From Hyphomicrobiales bacterium (lineage in GTDB: Bacteria > Pseudomonadota > Alphaproteobacteria > Rhizobiales > Xanthobacteraceae), in contig WHTP01000018.1 in NCBI GenBank assembly GCA_009377695.1, forward strand, positions 1 through 64,000: 64,000 bases of DNA. The letters run 5' to 3'. Position numbers and translations under genes: made by a program. Below the pieces are notes generated by a model, which saw only the letters and a list, made by a program, of their open reading frames with translations, did no database searches and had not been told where the DNA came from. The stretch's first letter is position 1. Each line of letters starts with the position of its first letter. Shown piece after piece: positions 27,139 through 36,040 of the stretch.

Positions 27139-28476
27139 ATGCCCCAAAGCTTCGACGTAATCCTCAAGGGCGGTATCGTCATCAATCAGGACGGCGAGGG
27201 CATGCGCGACATCGGCATCACCGGTACGCGGATCGCGGCGTTCGGCGACCTGTCGCAGACCTCCGCCGGTCGCACCGTCGATTGCCGCGGTTTGCACATC
27301 CTTCCCGGCGTGATCGACACCCAGGTGCATTTCCGCGAGCCGGGTCTTACCCACAAGGAGGACCTCGAATCGGGGTCGTGCAGCGCCGTCATGGGCGGCG
27401 TCACGGCGGTATTCGAGATGCCGAACACCAATCCCACGACCACCAGCGCCGAGGCGATGGCCGACAAGGTCAAGCGCGCGCATCACCGGATGCATTGCGA
27501 CTTCGCCTTCTTCATCGGCGGCACCCGTGAGAACACGAAGGACTTGCCTGAGCTTGAACGGCTGCCGGGCTGCGCCGGCGTCAAGGTGTTCATGGGCTCC
27601 TCGACCGGCTCGCTTCTGGTCGAGAGTGACGAGGGCGTGCGCGACATCCTCAAGGTGATCCGCCGCCGGGCGTCGTTCCATTCCGAGGACGAATATCGTC
27701 TCAACGAGCGCAAGAACCTGCGCATCGACGGCGACCCGCGCTCGCATCCGGTGTGGCGCGACGAGATCGCGGCACTGCAATGCACGCAGCGTCTGGTGCG
27801 GCTCGCGCGCGAGACCGGCAAGCGCGTGCACGTGCTGCATATCTCGACTGCGCAGGAAATGGACTTTCTCAAGGATCACAAGGATGTCGCCTCGGTCGAG
27901 GCCACGCCGCATCACCTGACGCTGGAATCCCCTGGCTGCTATGAGCGGCTCGGTGCGATCGCGCAAATGAACCCGCCGGTGCGCGACCGCGCCCATAAGG
28001 AGCGCATCTGGTGGGGCATCCATCAGGGTATCGTGGATGTGCTCGGCTCCGACCACGCGCCGCACTCGGCGGAGGAGAAGGCGAAGGTCTATCCGGCGAC
28101 GCCGTCCGGCATGACGGGCGTGCAGACGCTGGTCCCGATCATGCTCGATCACGTCAATGCCGGCCGCCTGTCGCTTATCCGGCTGGTCGATCTGACTAGC
28201 GCCGGGCCGGCTCGCCTGTTCGGCATCGCGGGCAAGGGGCGGATCGCGGTCGGTTTCGATGCCGATCTCACGGTAGTCGATCTGAAGCGGCGCGAGGCCA
28301 TCAAGAACCGCTGGGTCGCCTCGCGCGCCGGCTGGACGCCGTACGACGGCGTGACCGTGACCGGATGGCCGGTCGGCACCTTCGTGCGTGGATCGCAGGT
28401 GATGTGGGAGGGCGAATTGACGGCGCCGTCAAAGGGCCAGTCGGTGCGGTTTCTTGAGACGATGCCGGCCGCGTAA
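27139..28476 (+). CDS. pyrC: Dihydroorotase (class I amidohydrolase type)
   Basis: 445 residues from ATG 27139 (MPQSFDVILKGG); the longer frame from 26983 would run through the divergent ygfZ. Metal-binding motif DTQVHFREPG is clear, with a Lys in GVKVFMGSS as the carbamylated bridging residue, later His in VLHISTAQE and EATPHHLTL, and catalytic Asp in LGSDHAPHS. It closes carbamoyl-aspartate to dihydroorotate in pyrimidine synthesis. Some family members are other cyclic amidases, so the symbol is the most likely one. Confidence 0.88.
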   Translation: MPQSFDVILKGGIVINQDGEGMRDIGITGTRIAAFGDLSQTSAGRTVDCRGLHILPGVIDTQVHFREPGLTHKEDLESGSCSAVMGGVTAVFEMPNTNPTTTSAEAMADKVKRAHHRMHCDFAFFIGGTRENTKDLPELERLPGCAGVKVFMGSSTGSLLVESDEGVRDILKVIRRRASFHSEDEYRLNERKNLRIDGDPRSHPVWRDEIAALQCTQRLVRLARETGKRVHVLHISTAQEMDFLKDHKDVASVEATPHHLTLESPGCYERLGAIAQMNPPVRDRAHKERIWWGIHQGIVDVLGSDHAPHSAEEKAKVYPATPSGMTGVQTLVPIMLDHVNAGRLSLIRLVDLTSAGPARLFGIAGKGRIAVGFDADLTVVDLKRREAIKNRWVASRAGWTPYDGVTVTGWPVGTFVRGSQVMWEGELTAPSKGQSVRFLETMPAA

Positions 28477-28478
28477 CG

Positions 28479-28712
28479 TCAGCGTCGTGCTTGTACGCTT
28501 CGCGCGCGCTTACAGTTGTCGTTGTACCAGCCGACCAGCCTGCGCTTGATCTGCCGTTGCTGGCTGGTCAGCTGGACCCCGGCATATTGCCGGGCAAGGT
28601 CTTCCAGCCGCCGACAGTTGTTATCGTGGCTCAGCGCGCTCGTACCGCTCATTGCGATAAGCAGGCCTGCGACAATGGATGATGTGACGGATCGAACAAG
28701 AACGAGTCGCAT
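28479..28712 (-). CDS. Small secreted protein of unknown function
   Basis: 77 residues with a signal peptide (hydrophobic residues 8-24, cleavage after SALS). The mature part, with NCRRLEDLARQYAGVQLT and YNDNCKRAR, has two cysteines that could form a disulfide, and several basic residues. It converges on dihydroorotase with 2 bp between stops. The pattern is familiar from short exported rhizobial proteins, but no function is known to me. Confidence 0.6.
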   Translation of the reverse strand: MRLVLVRSVTSSIVAGLLIAMSGTSALSHDNNCRRLEDLARQYAGVQLTSQQRQIKRRLVGWYNDNCKRARSVQARR

Positions 28713-28996
28713 TGCAGCTCCTCTGTCAGGGCTACCACGACACTGCGATTCATCTTGAACGAGCTAACGTTCTTGATCGAGCATGCGCAACAACATTTGG
28801 CGAGTTATCCCGCTTACGCAGATGAAGCGGGAACGCTGTGGCGGCGTCGGCACGGTGATGGTTCGGATAATAACTCATAAGGCCGGCTGTCCGCTGGCTT
28901 TGCTTGACGGAGTCACCCACCAGCGAGACTGCACGCGCGATGCGCGCACGCTTTCAGCAAGCCGCGAATATCAGGCCCGATCGTGGAGCACACGGC

Positions 28997-29647
28997 CTAA
29001 TCCCCCGAGACGAAGAACTGCCAGGTGCCGTCGGGTGCGATGCCGAGCCGGTAAAACGAATAGGCGCCGAACTCCACCATGTCCTTGTAGTCGGCGCCGG
29101 TGATGATCCGGAACAGCTCCACCCGCTGCTGCGGCGTGAGCGCATTGAGCGGAGTGCGAGCGAAATACGGCCACAGGTAAATCTCCTGCGCTGTGCCGAC
29201 GTCGACGTGGACGAAGCCCGTTTCGAGGACGTTGACAAGGATCGAGAGCGCTTCGACGCCTTCGGAATCCGGATAATTCGCCTTCCAGAATGCAATCGGA
29301 TCGCTGACCTCTGAGAACGAGAAGACTGGTACGGCCGGTGCTTCCTTCATGACCGCGAACAGCTTCAAAAGCTCGCCGGAACGGGCCGCTGCGAGGATTC
29401 GTTCGCGCGTCTTCGCAACGGCAGGCGGCAGGCGCGCGGGGTTGGTGATGATTTCGGGCACCTTGCCGGCACTTTCGCCGGGCGCAGCGGTGCGTCCTTC
29501 ATTGCGGAACTTCTGCTCGTCTGGAGCCGGCGGCCGGATCGTCTCGGTGCGCACCTTGTTTTGCGCAAGGCGCCGATTCTGCGCGAGCGCAGCACCACCT
29601 GCCAGAATTGTCGTGAGCAGAATCGAGAGAAAGATGCGCGTGATCAT
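28997..29647 (-). CDS. Secreted protein of unknown function
   Basis: 216 residues. A signal peptide covers residues 1-22 (LLTTILAGGAALAQ). A disordered basic region follows, then a folded domain from about residue 70 with PVFSFSEVSDPIAFWKANYPDSEG and a C-terminal YKDMVEFGAYSFYRLGIAPDG. The domain resembles conserved periplasmic proteins in Rhizobiales without an assigned role. The upstream region carries a half CTAG element at 29740-29813. Confidence 0.68.
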   Translation of the reverse strand: MITRIFLSILLTTILAGGAALAQNRRLAQNKVRTETIRPPAPDEQKFRNEGRTAAPGESAGKVPEIITNPARLPPAVAKTRERILAAARSGELLKLFAVMKEAPAVPVFSFSEVSDPIAFWKANYPDSEGVEALSILVNVLETGFVHVDVGTAQEIYLWPYFARTPLNALTPQQRVELFRIITGADYKDMVEFGAYSFYRLGIAPDGTWQFFVSGD

Positions 29648-29739
29648 GGCCCGCCGCGTTCAACCCACGGCGAGTCTACTGACTATTGTGGCGAGAAGCG
29701 AGATTAGACCTGTCAGCGACGTGGCGAGCTTGCGGAACC

Positions 29740-29813
29740 CTAGTGTCCCGATTCCGAAGTTCGTATCGCTTCGCGGCGGCCTCTGTTGCGGACTTCTGAA
29801 CCGCCGCACTTGT
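29740..29813. repeat. Chimeric half element: A left arm joined to B right arm (locus 2)
   Basis: The left side, CTAGTGTCCCGATTCCGAAG plus the A-type loop (tcgcttcgcggc), is standard A. The right side, GCGGACTTCTGAACCGCC, is the right arm of B. The linker and the two inner arms are missing. The result no longer folds into a long hairpin. It looks like an internal deletion between the two related loops of an A-linker-B unit. Confidence 0.88.
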
Positions 29814-29825
29814 CGCGATTCGTGC

Positions 29826-30086
29826 CTATTGTCGCGCCAGCGGCAGAGAGAATTCGCCGTTGCGGATGCGCTTGGCGAGGCCTTCCGCAAAGCGAGCGGC
29901 GGCCTCCTCACCGTAAGTGGACACGAATTCTGCGAAGGCTGTGAACAAGCAGGCTTGCGCGAGGCAATCGCCGTCGATGCCATCGAGGCGCGCTTCCGCC
30001 CAGGCTTCGTGCAGATAGCCGAGCGCAGCGCGCTTCTGGTCATGGTCCGGACCGTTGGCCGGAGCCCGAAAAGCCTGCACAGTCAT
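29826..30086 (-). CDS. Small protein of unknown function
   Basis: 86 residues from the ATG at 30086 (MTVQAFRAPANG); an in-frame upstream start exists at 30164. It is mostly helical (GYLHEAWAEARLDGIDGDCLAQACLFTAFAEFV) with no signal peptide or membrane segment. No domain is recognised. It ends 13 bp beyond the half CTAG element at 29740-29813 and precedes the secreted protein gene on the same strand. Confidence 0.6.
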   Translation of the reverse strand: MTVQAFRAPANGPDHDQKRAALGYLHEAWAEARLDGIDGDCLAQACLFTAFAEFVSTYGEEAAARFAEGLAKRIRNGEFSLPLARQ

Positions 30087-30202
30087 GCGATTATCGCCCC
30101 TTTGCCGGAGTTTCGGCGCGCGCTCCCCTCGAACGCGGGCGGACGTTATCACGCACAATGTCACCGACTAGTCGGAATTTTAGGAAAGGTTAACAGGAGC
30201 AA

Positions 30203-30577
30203 TCAGTTACCGTAGCGCGCTGTCACTTCGCGTGCGATCCGCGAGCCCTCTTCAAGATAGCGCCGGATGACGATGTCGGCGGCCGGTGTGCAGGTGCGGT
30301 AGCTCTGCTGGAATCCACGATAGCCGCGGTTGAAGCTCGCGATCATGCGGCTGCGGCGCTCGCCAGTCGGCGCTTCGGCGTCGATCAGGGCCTGAATCTC
30401 GGTGCGCCATTTCTGGCCGTCATTGGCGCCGCAGAGGCCGCGCAGATAGTGCAACGCGCCCATGATCTCAGCGAGCCGCTGCAGGTTGCCGTCATAGGGA
30501 GCCGGTGGCTGCGCGCGCGCCGGGACGCTCGCGAGCGCGAGGAACAAACTGAGAAGTGCAGCCGTCAAACGATGCAT
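30203..30577 (-). CDS. TIGR02301-family secreted protein
   Basis: 124 residues. A signal peptide spans residues 1-22 (LLSLFLALASVPARAQ). The mature part, LAEIMGALHYLRGLCGAND, FNRGYRGFQQSYRTC and the C-terminal EEGSRIAREVTARYGN, matches the short rhizobial family TIGR02301, of unknown function. Two cysteines could bond in the periplasm. It lies between a small helical protein and a Nudix gene on the same strand. Confidence 0.85.
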   Translation of the reverse strand: MHRLTAALLSLFLALASVPARAQPPAPYDGNLQRLAEIMGALHYLRGLCGANDGQKWRTEIQALIDAEAPTGERRSRMIASFNRGYRGFQQSYRTCTPAADIVIRRYLEEGSRIAREVTARYGN

Positions 30578-30724
30578 TGGGGATCCGGCATAGGCCCGCC
30601 GGCGGATCCGTGCAAGGCACCGTAGCGTCAGGGTTCAAGCCGCCGGAATGATGGCGATTGGTGCGTGTCCCGGGCGCAGCGCAGCATGAAAGGATGCGCT
30701 GCTGACCCGGGACACAAAGAAACG

Positions 30725-31168
30725 TCAACCCGCCGCCTTGAGCTGCGCGATCGCGGTGGCGACGATCTCGGCAAGCCCTGGCGTGGTCGGCATCGAGGCG
30801 ACCGCCGCGGGGTCGACCCACATCCATTCGCTCAGCTCTTCGTTGAGCTTCGGCTCGCCCGCGATCCAGCGGGCAGCGAAAGGGAGGATCACGAAGTGAC
30901 GCTCGACCTTGTCCTCGTCGTCGCGCGCCACCACCTCGCGGTAGCCGGCGAGCGCGACCGGCTCGATGGTGAGCGAGGTCTCCTCGTCGACCTCGCGCTT
31001 CACCGCCTCGGTGAGGGTCTCACCGGCCTCGACCACGCCGCCCGGCAGGCTATAGAGCCCGCCCGCCGGATTGCGGGCGCGGCGCACGACCAGGACCTTG
31101 CCGTCGCGCAGGATAGCCGCGCTTACGGCCAGGTAGGGTCGGGTCGGGTACGTTCTTGCGTCGGCCAC
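30725..31168 (-). CDS. Nudix hydrolase
   Basis: 147 residues. The Nudix box is GGVVEAGETLTEAVKREVDEE, with the metal-binding Glu pairs at the expected spacing. The protein is a single Nudix domain of the MutT/ADP-ribose pyrophosphatase size class, which hydrolyses nucleoside diphosphate derivatives such as oxidised nucleotides or ADP-ribose. It is divergent from the SRAP gene with 43 bp between starts; a shared promoter region is likely and both genes may serve damage responses. Confidence 0.9.
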   Translation of the reverse strand: MADARTYPTRPYLAVSAAILRDGKVLVVRRARNPAGGLYSLPGGVVEAGETLTEAVKREVDEETSLTIEPVALAGYREVVARDDEDKVERHFVILPFAARWIAGEPKLNEELSEWMWVDPAAVASMPTTPGLAEIVATAIAQLKAAG

Positions 31169-31211
31169 CTGGAATCGGCTCCGTATAGGACGGCAGGATC
31201 AGAACCATAGC

Positions 31212-31976
31212 ATGTGCGGACGCTATCTCATCACCTCGACGCCGGAAGCGATGCGGCAGCTCTTCGCCTATCTGGAGCAGCCAAACTTCCCGCCGCGCTA
31301 CAATGTGGCGCCGACGCAGCCGATTCCGATCGTGCGGCTCCATGAGGGCCAGCGGCAGTTCGCGCTCGTGCGCTGGGGCCTGATCCCAGCCTGGGTGAAG
31401 GATCCAAAGACGTTCTCGCTGGTGCTGCAGGCGCGCAGCGATTCCGTGCTCGACAAACCCTCGTTCAAATACGCCATGAAGCGCCGCCGCTGCCTGATCC
31501 CGGCCGATGGCTTCTACGAGTGGAACGAGGACACGACGCCGCGACGGCCCTATGCGGTGCTGCCGAAGCACGGCGGTCCGGTCGCGTTCGCGGGCCTGTG
31601 GGAAAGCTGGATGGGCCCGAACGGCGAGGAGATGGAGACGGCAGCCGTCATTACCACCGAGGCCAATAAGACGCTCTATCCGATCCACTACCGGATGCCG
31701 GTCGTGATCCCGCCGGAGGCGTTCGACTTCTGGCTGGATTGCCGGAATGTAGACGAGCACATGGCGGCGGGACTGCTGGTGCCGGCACCGGAGGACCTGT
31801 TCGAGGCCTATGAGATTTTGCCCGCGGTCAATCGCGTCGCCAACGACTACCCCGATCTGCTCAAGGCGGCGAAGACGGCGGGACCAGCGGCCAATCCGGA
31901 TGGCGCGGGATCGGCGGAGACCGCGAAGCCTCCCAAGAAACGCAAGACCGACGATCGGCAATCTTCGTTGTTCTGA
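31212..31976 (+). CDS. SOS response-associated peptidase (SRAP/YedK family)
   Basis: 254 residues beginning MCGRYLITS, where Cys2 is the residue that links to abasic sites in single-stranded DNA after Met removal. Further SRAP motifs: PRYNVAPTQPIPIVR, RWGLIPAWVKD, RRRCLIPADGFYEW (Glu) and IHYRMPVVIPP (His). YedK/HMCES shields abasic sites by a DNA-protein crosslink and can reverse it. The last 30 residues are a Lys/Pro-rich tail not needed for the fold. Confidence 0.95.
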   Translation: MCGRYLITSTPEAMRQLFAYLEQPNFPPRYNVAPTQPIPIVRLHEGQRQFALVRWGLIPAWVKDPKTFSLVLQARSDSVLDKPSFKYAMKRRRCLIPADGFYEWNEDTTPRRPYAVLPKHGGPVAFAGLWESWMGPNGEEMETAAVITTEANKTLYPIHYRMPVVIPPEAFDFWLDCRNVDEHMAAGLLVPAPEDLFEAYEILPAVNRVANDYPDLLKAAKTAGPAANPDGAGSAETAKPPKKRKTDDRQSSLF

Positions 31977-31991
31977 GGGCTCGCGCCGGCG

Positions 31992-33422
31992 TTACAGCAC
32001 CTTGCCGGGGTTCAGGATGCCCTGCGGGTCGAGCATGCGCTTGAGGCTGCGCATCAGGTCATAGGCGACCGGGTCCTTCACCGACGGCAACAGCGCGCGC
32101 TTCATCACGCCGATGCCATGCTCGGCGGAAATCGAGCCGGCGTATTTCGCGACCACGCCGAACACCGCGTCGTTGATCTCGTCCCAGTGCTTGAGGAATT
32201 CCGCTTTGTCGGCGCCGACCGGCTGCGAGACGTTGTAATGGATGTTGCCGTCGCCGAGATGACCGAACGGCACCGGCCGGCAGCCCGGGATCATGGCTTC
32301 GACCTTCGCGGTCGCCTCGGCGATAAAATCAGGCACCGCGTTCACCGGCACCGACACGTCCTGCTTGATCGAGCCGCCTTCGTATTTCTGGGTGTCGGCG
32401 ATGTGATGGCGCAGCAGCCACAGGCCGTTGGTCTGATCGAGGCTCTCGGCGATGGTGGCATCCTCGATCAGTCCGCGCTCGGCGCCGGTCGACAGGATGT
32501 CTTCCACAATCGCGCGCAAGCCGTCGCGCGCCTGCGTCGACACTTCCATCAGCACGTACCAGCGATGCTGGCTCGCGAGCGGGTCGCGGCACATCGGCGC
32601 GTGCTTGACCGCGAATTCGAGCGCGATGCGCGGGATCAGCTCGAAGCTGGTCACGCCGCCGCCGGCGCGCTCATAGGCAAGGTTGAGCAGCGCGAGTGCT
32701 TCATGCGGCGAGGGCAGGCCGATGAACGCGGTCTCGACCGCGCGCGGACGCGGGAACAGCCGCAGCACCGCCGCGGTGATGATGCCGAGCGTGCCTTCGG
32801 CGCCGATGAAGATGTGGCGCAGATCGTAGCCGGTGTTGTCCTTCTTGAGCTTGCGCAGATTGTTGAGCACGCGCCCGTCGGCGAGCACGACCTCGAGCCC
32901 CATGACAAGCTCGCGCGCAACGCCATAGGCCAATGCGCCAGTGCCGCCCGCATTGGTCGAGAGGTTGCCGCCGATCGTGCAGCTTCCCTCGGCGCCGAGC
33001 GAGAGCGGGAACAGCCGGTTCTCCGCCTCGGCCGCTTCCTGCGCTTTGATCAATACGACGCCGGCTTCGCAGGTCATGGTGTTCGAGGTGGCGTCGACCT
33101 CGCGGATGCGGTCCATGCGCTTGAGCGAGAGCAGGATCTCGCCGTGGTGCGGAGTCTGGCCGCCGACCAGGCCGGTATTTCCACCCTGAGGAACAATTGG
33201 CGTGCCGGTCTCGTTCGCCAGCTTCAGGATCGCGGAGACTTCCGCCGTTGAGCCTGGCCGCAACACCATCGGCGAGCGACCGCGATAGAGCCCGCGTTCC
33301 TCCGTCATATAAGGCTCGATATCGTTGGCGTCGGTGAGGGCGTTGCGGGCACCGACAATGGCCGCGAAGCGGGCGAGCAGTTCGGGCGGCAGGACCTTGA
33401 CGGGACGTTCAACGATATTCAT
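31992..33422 (-). CDS. FAD-binding oxidase/dehydrogenase (GlcD/D-2-hydroxyacid dehydrogenase type)
   Basis: 476 residues. The FAD-binding-4 (PCMH) domain contains PQGGNTGLVGGQTP and GGNLSTNAGGTGALAYGV. The C-terminal FAD-oxidase domain ends VGADKAEFLKHW and AEHGIGVMKRALLP (conserved His). Members oxidise D-lactate, D-2-hydroxyglutarate or glycolate and pass electrons to the quinone pool or ETF. It is convergent with SRAP, 15 bp apart, and 84 bp downstream of the Sua5 gene on the same strand. Confidence 0.92.
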   Translation of the reverse strand: MNIVERPVKVLPPELLARFAAIVGARNALTDANDIEPYMTEERGLYRGRSPMVLRPGSTAEVSAILKLANETGTPIVPQGGNTGLVGGQTPHHGEILLSLKRMDRIREVDATSNTMTCEAGVVLIKAQEAAEAENRLFPLSLGAEGSCTIGGNLSTNAGGTGALAYGVARELVMGLEVVLADGRVLNNLRKLKKDNTGYDLRHIFIGAEGTLGIITAAVLRLFPRPRAVETAFIGLPSPHEALALLNLAYERAGGGVTSFELIPRIALEFAVKHAPMCRDPLASQHRWYVLMEVSTQARDGLRAIVEDILSTGAERGLIEDATIAESLDQTNGLWLLRHHIADTQKYEGGSIKQDVSVPVNAVPDFIAEATAKVEAMIPGCRPVPFGHLGDGNIHYNVSQPVGADKAEFLKHWDEINDAVFGVVAKYAGSISAEHGIGVMKRALLPSVKDPVAYDLMRSLKRMLDPQGILNPGKVL

Positions 33423-33506
33423 GCGGCACTCGCGATCTTTGGTGCGCGGATTATAGCGCGCATCATTGCGATTTTCATCGGGTAGAGCACCTTGTTCGAG
33501 GGGGTC

Positions 33507-34505
33507 TCAGGTCACGGACCGGGGTGCGGCGGCGCGGCGGAGCCGGTCGTTGATCGCCTCACCAAGCCCGTGGTGCGGAACCGGCATCACGGCGATCGAT
33601 GCCGCGCCGGCGCTATCGAGCGCGCGCAGGTACGAGAACAGATTGGCGGCAGCCTCGATGAGGTCGCCGCGCGTGGAGAGATTGAGCGTGCGGACAGGCT
33701 CGGATCCGGCAGGCGTCTGCGGCCCGAACGCGAGCAAGGCTTCACTGGCCGACACGGTCGTCGCATCGAGCCGTAGGGCGCTGCGCGGCGCGTAGTGCGA
33801 AGCGAGCTGACCCGGCGCGAGCGGCGCCTCGCCCTCATCGCCGTCAGGTTGCAACGGCGCGTCATCGAGTGATTGCCCGAGCACGCGCTCGATCGCGGCG
33901 CGCGGCACGCCGCCCGGCCGCAGCAACACCGGCTCCGCGAGGCAGCTAACGATGGTCGACTCGACGCCGACCGGCGTCGCGCCACCGTCCACGATCAGGT
34001 CGATGCGCCCGCGCAGATCGGCCAGCACATGCTGCGCGGTTGTGGGCGAGACATGGCCCGAGCGGTTGGCGGAAGGCGCGACGACCGGGCGGCCGAATGC
34101 GGTGAGGATCTCGCGCGCGACCGGATGGTCCGGCACGCGCACGGCGATGCTGTCGAGGCCGGCGGTGGCGAGATCGGCAACGGTGCGGCCTTCCGCCTTC
34201 GGCAGCACCAGCGTGAGCGGCCCCGGCCACAACATGGTCGCGAGCCTTTCCGCTGCCGCGTCGAAGCGCGCGAGGCCCCGCGCGGCCGCCATGTCAGGCA
34301 CATGCGCGATCAGCGGGTTGAAGGCGGGCCGCCCCTTCGCGTCGTAGAGGCGCGCGACCGCGATGCCATCCTGCGCGTCGGCGCCGAGGCCGTAAACGGT
34401 CTCGGTCGGAAAGGCGACAAGGCCGCCGGCCGCGAGGCAGCGCGCGGCGGCTGCGACCGCCTCGGAATCCGCCTTGATGACCCGCGTTGACGGTCCGATT
34501 GTCAC
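33507..34505 (-). CDS. L-threonylcarbamoyladenylate synthase (Sua5/YwlC type)
   Basis: 332 residues: an N-terminal YrdC domain (GGLVAFPTETVYGLGADAQ, KGRPAFNPLIAHV, RVPDHPVA, PSANRSGHVSPTTAQHV) and a C-terminal Sua5 domain. It makes threonylcarbamoyl-AMP for the t6A37 modification of ANN-decoding tRNAs. The full length with the Sua5 domain distinguishes it from the short TsaC. It is divergent from tRNA-Pro with 56 bp between. Confidence 0.94.
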   Translation of the reverse strand: MTIGPSTRVIKADSEAVAAAARCLAAGGLVAFPTETVYGLGADAQDGIAVARLYDAKGRPAFNPLIAHVPDMAAARGLARFDAAAERLATMLWPGPLTLVLPKAEGRTVADLATAGLDSIAVRVPDHPVAREILTAFGRPVVAPSANRSGHVSPTTAQHVLADLRGRIDLIVDGGATPVGVESTIVSCLAEPVLLRPGGVPRAAIERVLGQSLDDAPLQPDGDEGEAPLAPGQLASHYAPRSALRLDATTVSASEALLAFGPQTPAGSEPVRTLNLSTRGDLIEAAANLFSYLRALDSAGAASIAVMPVPHHGLGEAINDRLRRAAAPRSVT

Positions 34506-34561
34506 GACCTACCTCTTTGCTTGCAGCCCCGGGGGGCCGCCGTTATAACCCCGCGCAGTGT

Positions 34562-34638
34562 CGGAGTGTGGCTCAGCCTGGTAGAGCACCTCGTTCGGGA
34601 CGAGGGGGTCGCAGGTTCAAATCCTGCCACTCCGACCA
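34562..34638 (+). tRNA. tRNA-Pro (anticodon CGG)
   Basis: A 77 nt cloverleaf with acceptor CGGAGTG paired to CACTCCG and encoded ACCA end. The anticodon stem CCTCG/CGAGG encloses the loop TTCGGGA, so positions 34-36 are CGG, reading CCG codons. The T-arm has the standard GGTTCAAATCC. A strong palindrome starts at the final A of CCA. Confidence 0.96.
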
Positions 34639-34704
34639 GCCTTCGCTCTTCGAGCTTCGGCTCGGCGAGCCATAGGCGAGCCGCCGAAGCGAAGAACGAA
34701 GGCT
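34638..34704. repeat. Long imperfect palindrome between tRNA-Pro and a GIY-YIG gene
   Basis: Arms beginning AGCCTTCG and ending CGAAGGCT, with inner matching blocks CTTCGAGCTTCGG / CCGAAGCGAAGA and GGCTCG / CGAGCC, close around a short loop. It may end transcription of the tRNA. Similar palindromes flank small GIY-YIG genes in related genomes as I recall them, so it may be part of a mobile cassette. Confidence 0.75.
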
Positions 34705-34745
34705 GTCACGCCGAAGCGCTTGAGCGGAGGCGGACTCAGCGAACC

Positions 34746-34985
34746 ATGCTCTACGTCTACATTCTCCAAAGTATTTCAGATCCCGATCGTTTCTATATCG
34801 GAATCACAGAAGACCTGAGAATACGCGTTAATAAGCATAACGCAGGGGAAGTCTTCCATACGGCGAAATTCAAGCCTTGGACGATCAAAAACTATTTTGC
34901 CTTTTCCGATCCAAAGAAAGCCTACGCTTTCGAACGATATCTGAAATCAGGCTCCGGTAGAGCATTTGCTAAACGACATTTTTGA
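34746..34985 (+). CDS. Small GIY-YIG-domain protein
   Basis: 79 residues starting MLYVYILQS; the true start excludes the longer frame that reads through the tRNA. The GIY-YIG core is YVYIL...FYIGITEDLRIRVNKHN, with the catalytic Arg in LRIRV, and a distal Glu in AFERYLKS. These single-domain URI-like proteins resemble nucleases; many are encoded in repeats near tRNAs. Base composition is less GC-rich (ATTCTCCAAAGTATTTC), suggesting recent arrival next to tRNA-Pro. Confidence 0.85.
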   Translation: MLYVYILQSISDPDRFYIGITEDLRIRVNKHNAGEVFHTAKFKPWTIKNYFAFSDPKKAYAFERYLKSGSGRAFAKRHF

Positions 34986-35076
34986 TAGCGCGGTTCTCGA
35001 CTTTGGCTCGGTGGGTCGATCCGGCGATAATATCTAAATTTGCTCGCCCGGCGAACGGTACCGACGTTGGCGGTGC

Positions 35077-35817
35077 TCAACGCGCGCGCGCCCGCATCCC
35101 CGACGCGAACAGCTCCTGCTCCCGCGCGTTGATCGCGGGGGCGGCCCTGATCGCCCCATCGTCGGCGATGAAGCATAGCGGGCCGACGCGGCGCTCGTCG
35201 AAAACGGCGGCGATCAACGGATTGCCGTACCAGGCGAGCGTATCGAGATTGAGCCGGTTATGGCACAGCTCGGGCGCTCCGGTGCCGGTCGGCGTGTGGC
35301 CGTGCACGATGTAGCGTCCGTGGTCGCTCGCGTCCGAGAGGAACGGCTCGCGGATCCACAGGATCACGTCCTTGCGCTGCTGCTCCAGCGGAATGCCCGG
35401 CATGATGCCGGCATGGACGAAGAATCGCCGCTCATCGCCGTGAGAGAGCGGCAAGGTCTCGAACCAAGCGAGATGCTCGGCGGGGATATCCGTGGCTCGG
35501 CGTACGCCGTAGCTGCGAAGCGTGGCATCGCCGCCATTGTCGAGCCACATCATCTCGTCGCGGTAATGGACGGCGTCGAGCAGCATGTCCTCGTGATTGC
35601 CCTTGAGGCAGATCATCTTGTCGGGCCACGCCGCCTGTGCATCGATCAGGAACTTCACCACATCGTAGCTGCGCTTGCCGCGATCGATATAGTCTCCGAC
35701 GAAAACGAAGCGGGCGTCGTTCTCGCCGCTATGATCGACGCAGTGGCGCACGAGATTGGCGAGCTTGGTGTAGCTGCCGTGGATGTCGCCAATCGCATAG
35801 GTCAGTGCCGCCGCCAT
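35077..35817 (-). CDS. Metallophosphoesterase (serine/threonine protein phosphatase fold)
   Basis: 246 residues. Metal-binding motifs of the PPP superfamily: YAIGDIHGSY, VGDYIDRGKRS, LKGNHEDML and HGHTPTG. The size and spacing match bacterial PrpA/ApaH-like enzymes, which dephosphorylate proteins or hydrolyse diadenosine polyphosphates. There is no signal peptide; it is cytoplasmic. It stands alone between the GIY-YIG gene and the TAXI receptor. Confidence 0.9.
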   Translation of the reverse strand: MAAALTYAIGDIHGSYTKLANLVRHCVDHSGENDARFVFVGDYIDRGKRSYDVVKFLIDAQAAWPDKMICLKGNHEDMLLDAVHYRDEMMWLDNGGDATLRSYGVRRATDIPAEHLAWFETLPLSHGDERRFFVHAGIMPGIPLEQQRKDVILWIREPFLSDASDHGRYIVHGHTPTGTGAPELCHNRLNLDTLAWYGNPLIAAVFDERRVGPLCFIADDGAIRAAPAINAREQELFASGMRARAR

Positions 35818-36040
35818 CCGATGTTCCCAAGCCGACTCAATTCATGAACGCCATACTTGGTCATAGTGACCGGTTATCTGGCCGAAAGTTCGGCAGGCAT
35901 GGACTAAGGCAGCCGGCCTGATGCGGCTAATGGCCAATAGCAACGCCCCTTGTGCCGACCCGACCGTCATGCATACGGTTGCGATCGAAGAACACGGATG
36001 GCTCCCGCCGTTGAGCGGGTTCCAGGGAGGATAAAACGCC

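Noticed and set aside
34521-34745. In-frame extension of the GIY-YIG reading frame upstream
   Set aside because: It runs through tRNA-Pro and a palindrome; the protein family starts at the ATG at 34746.
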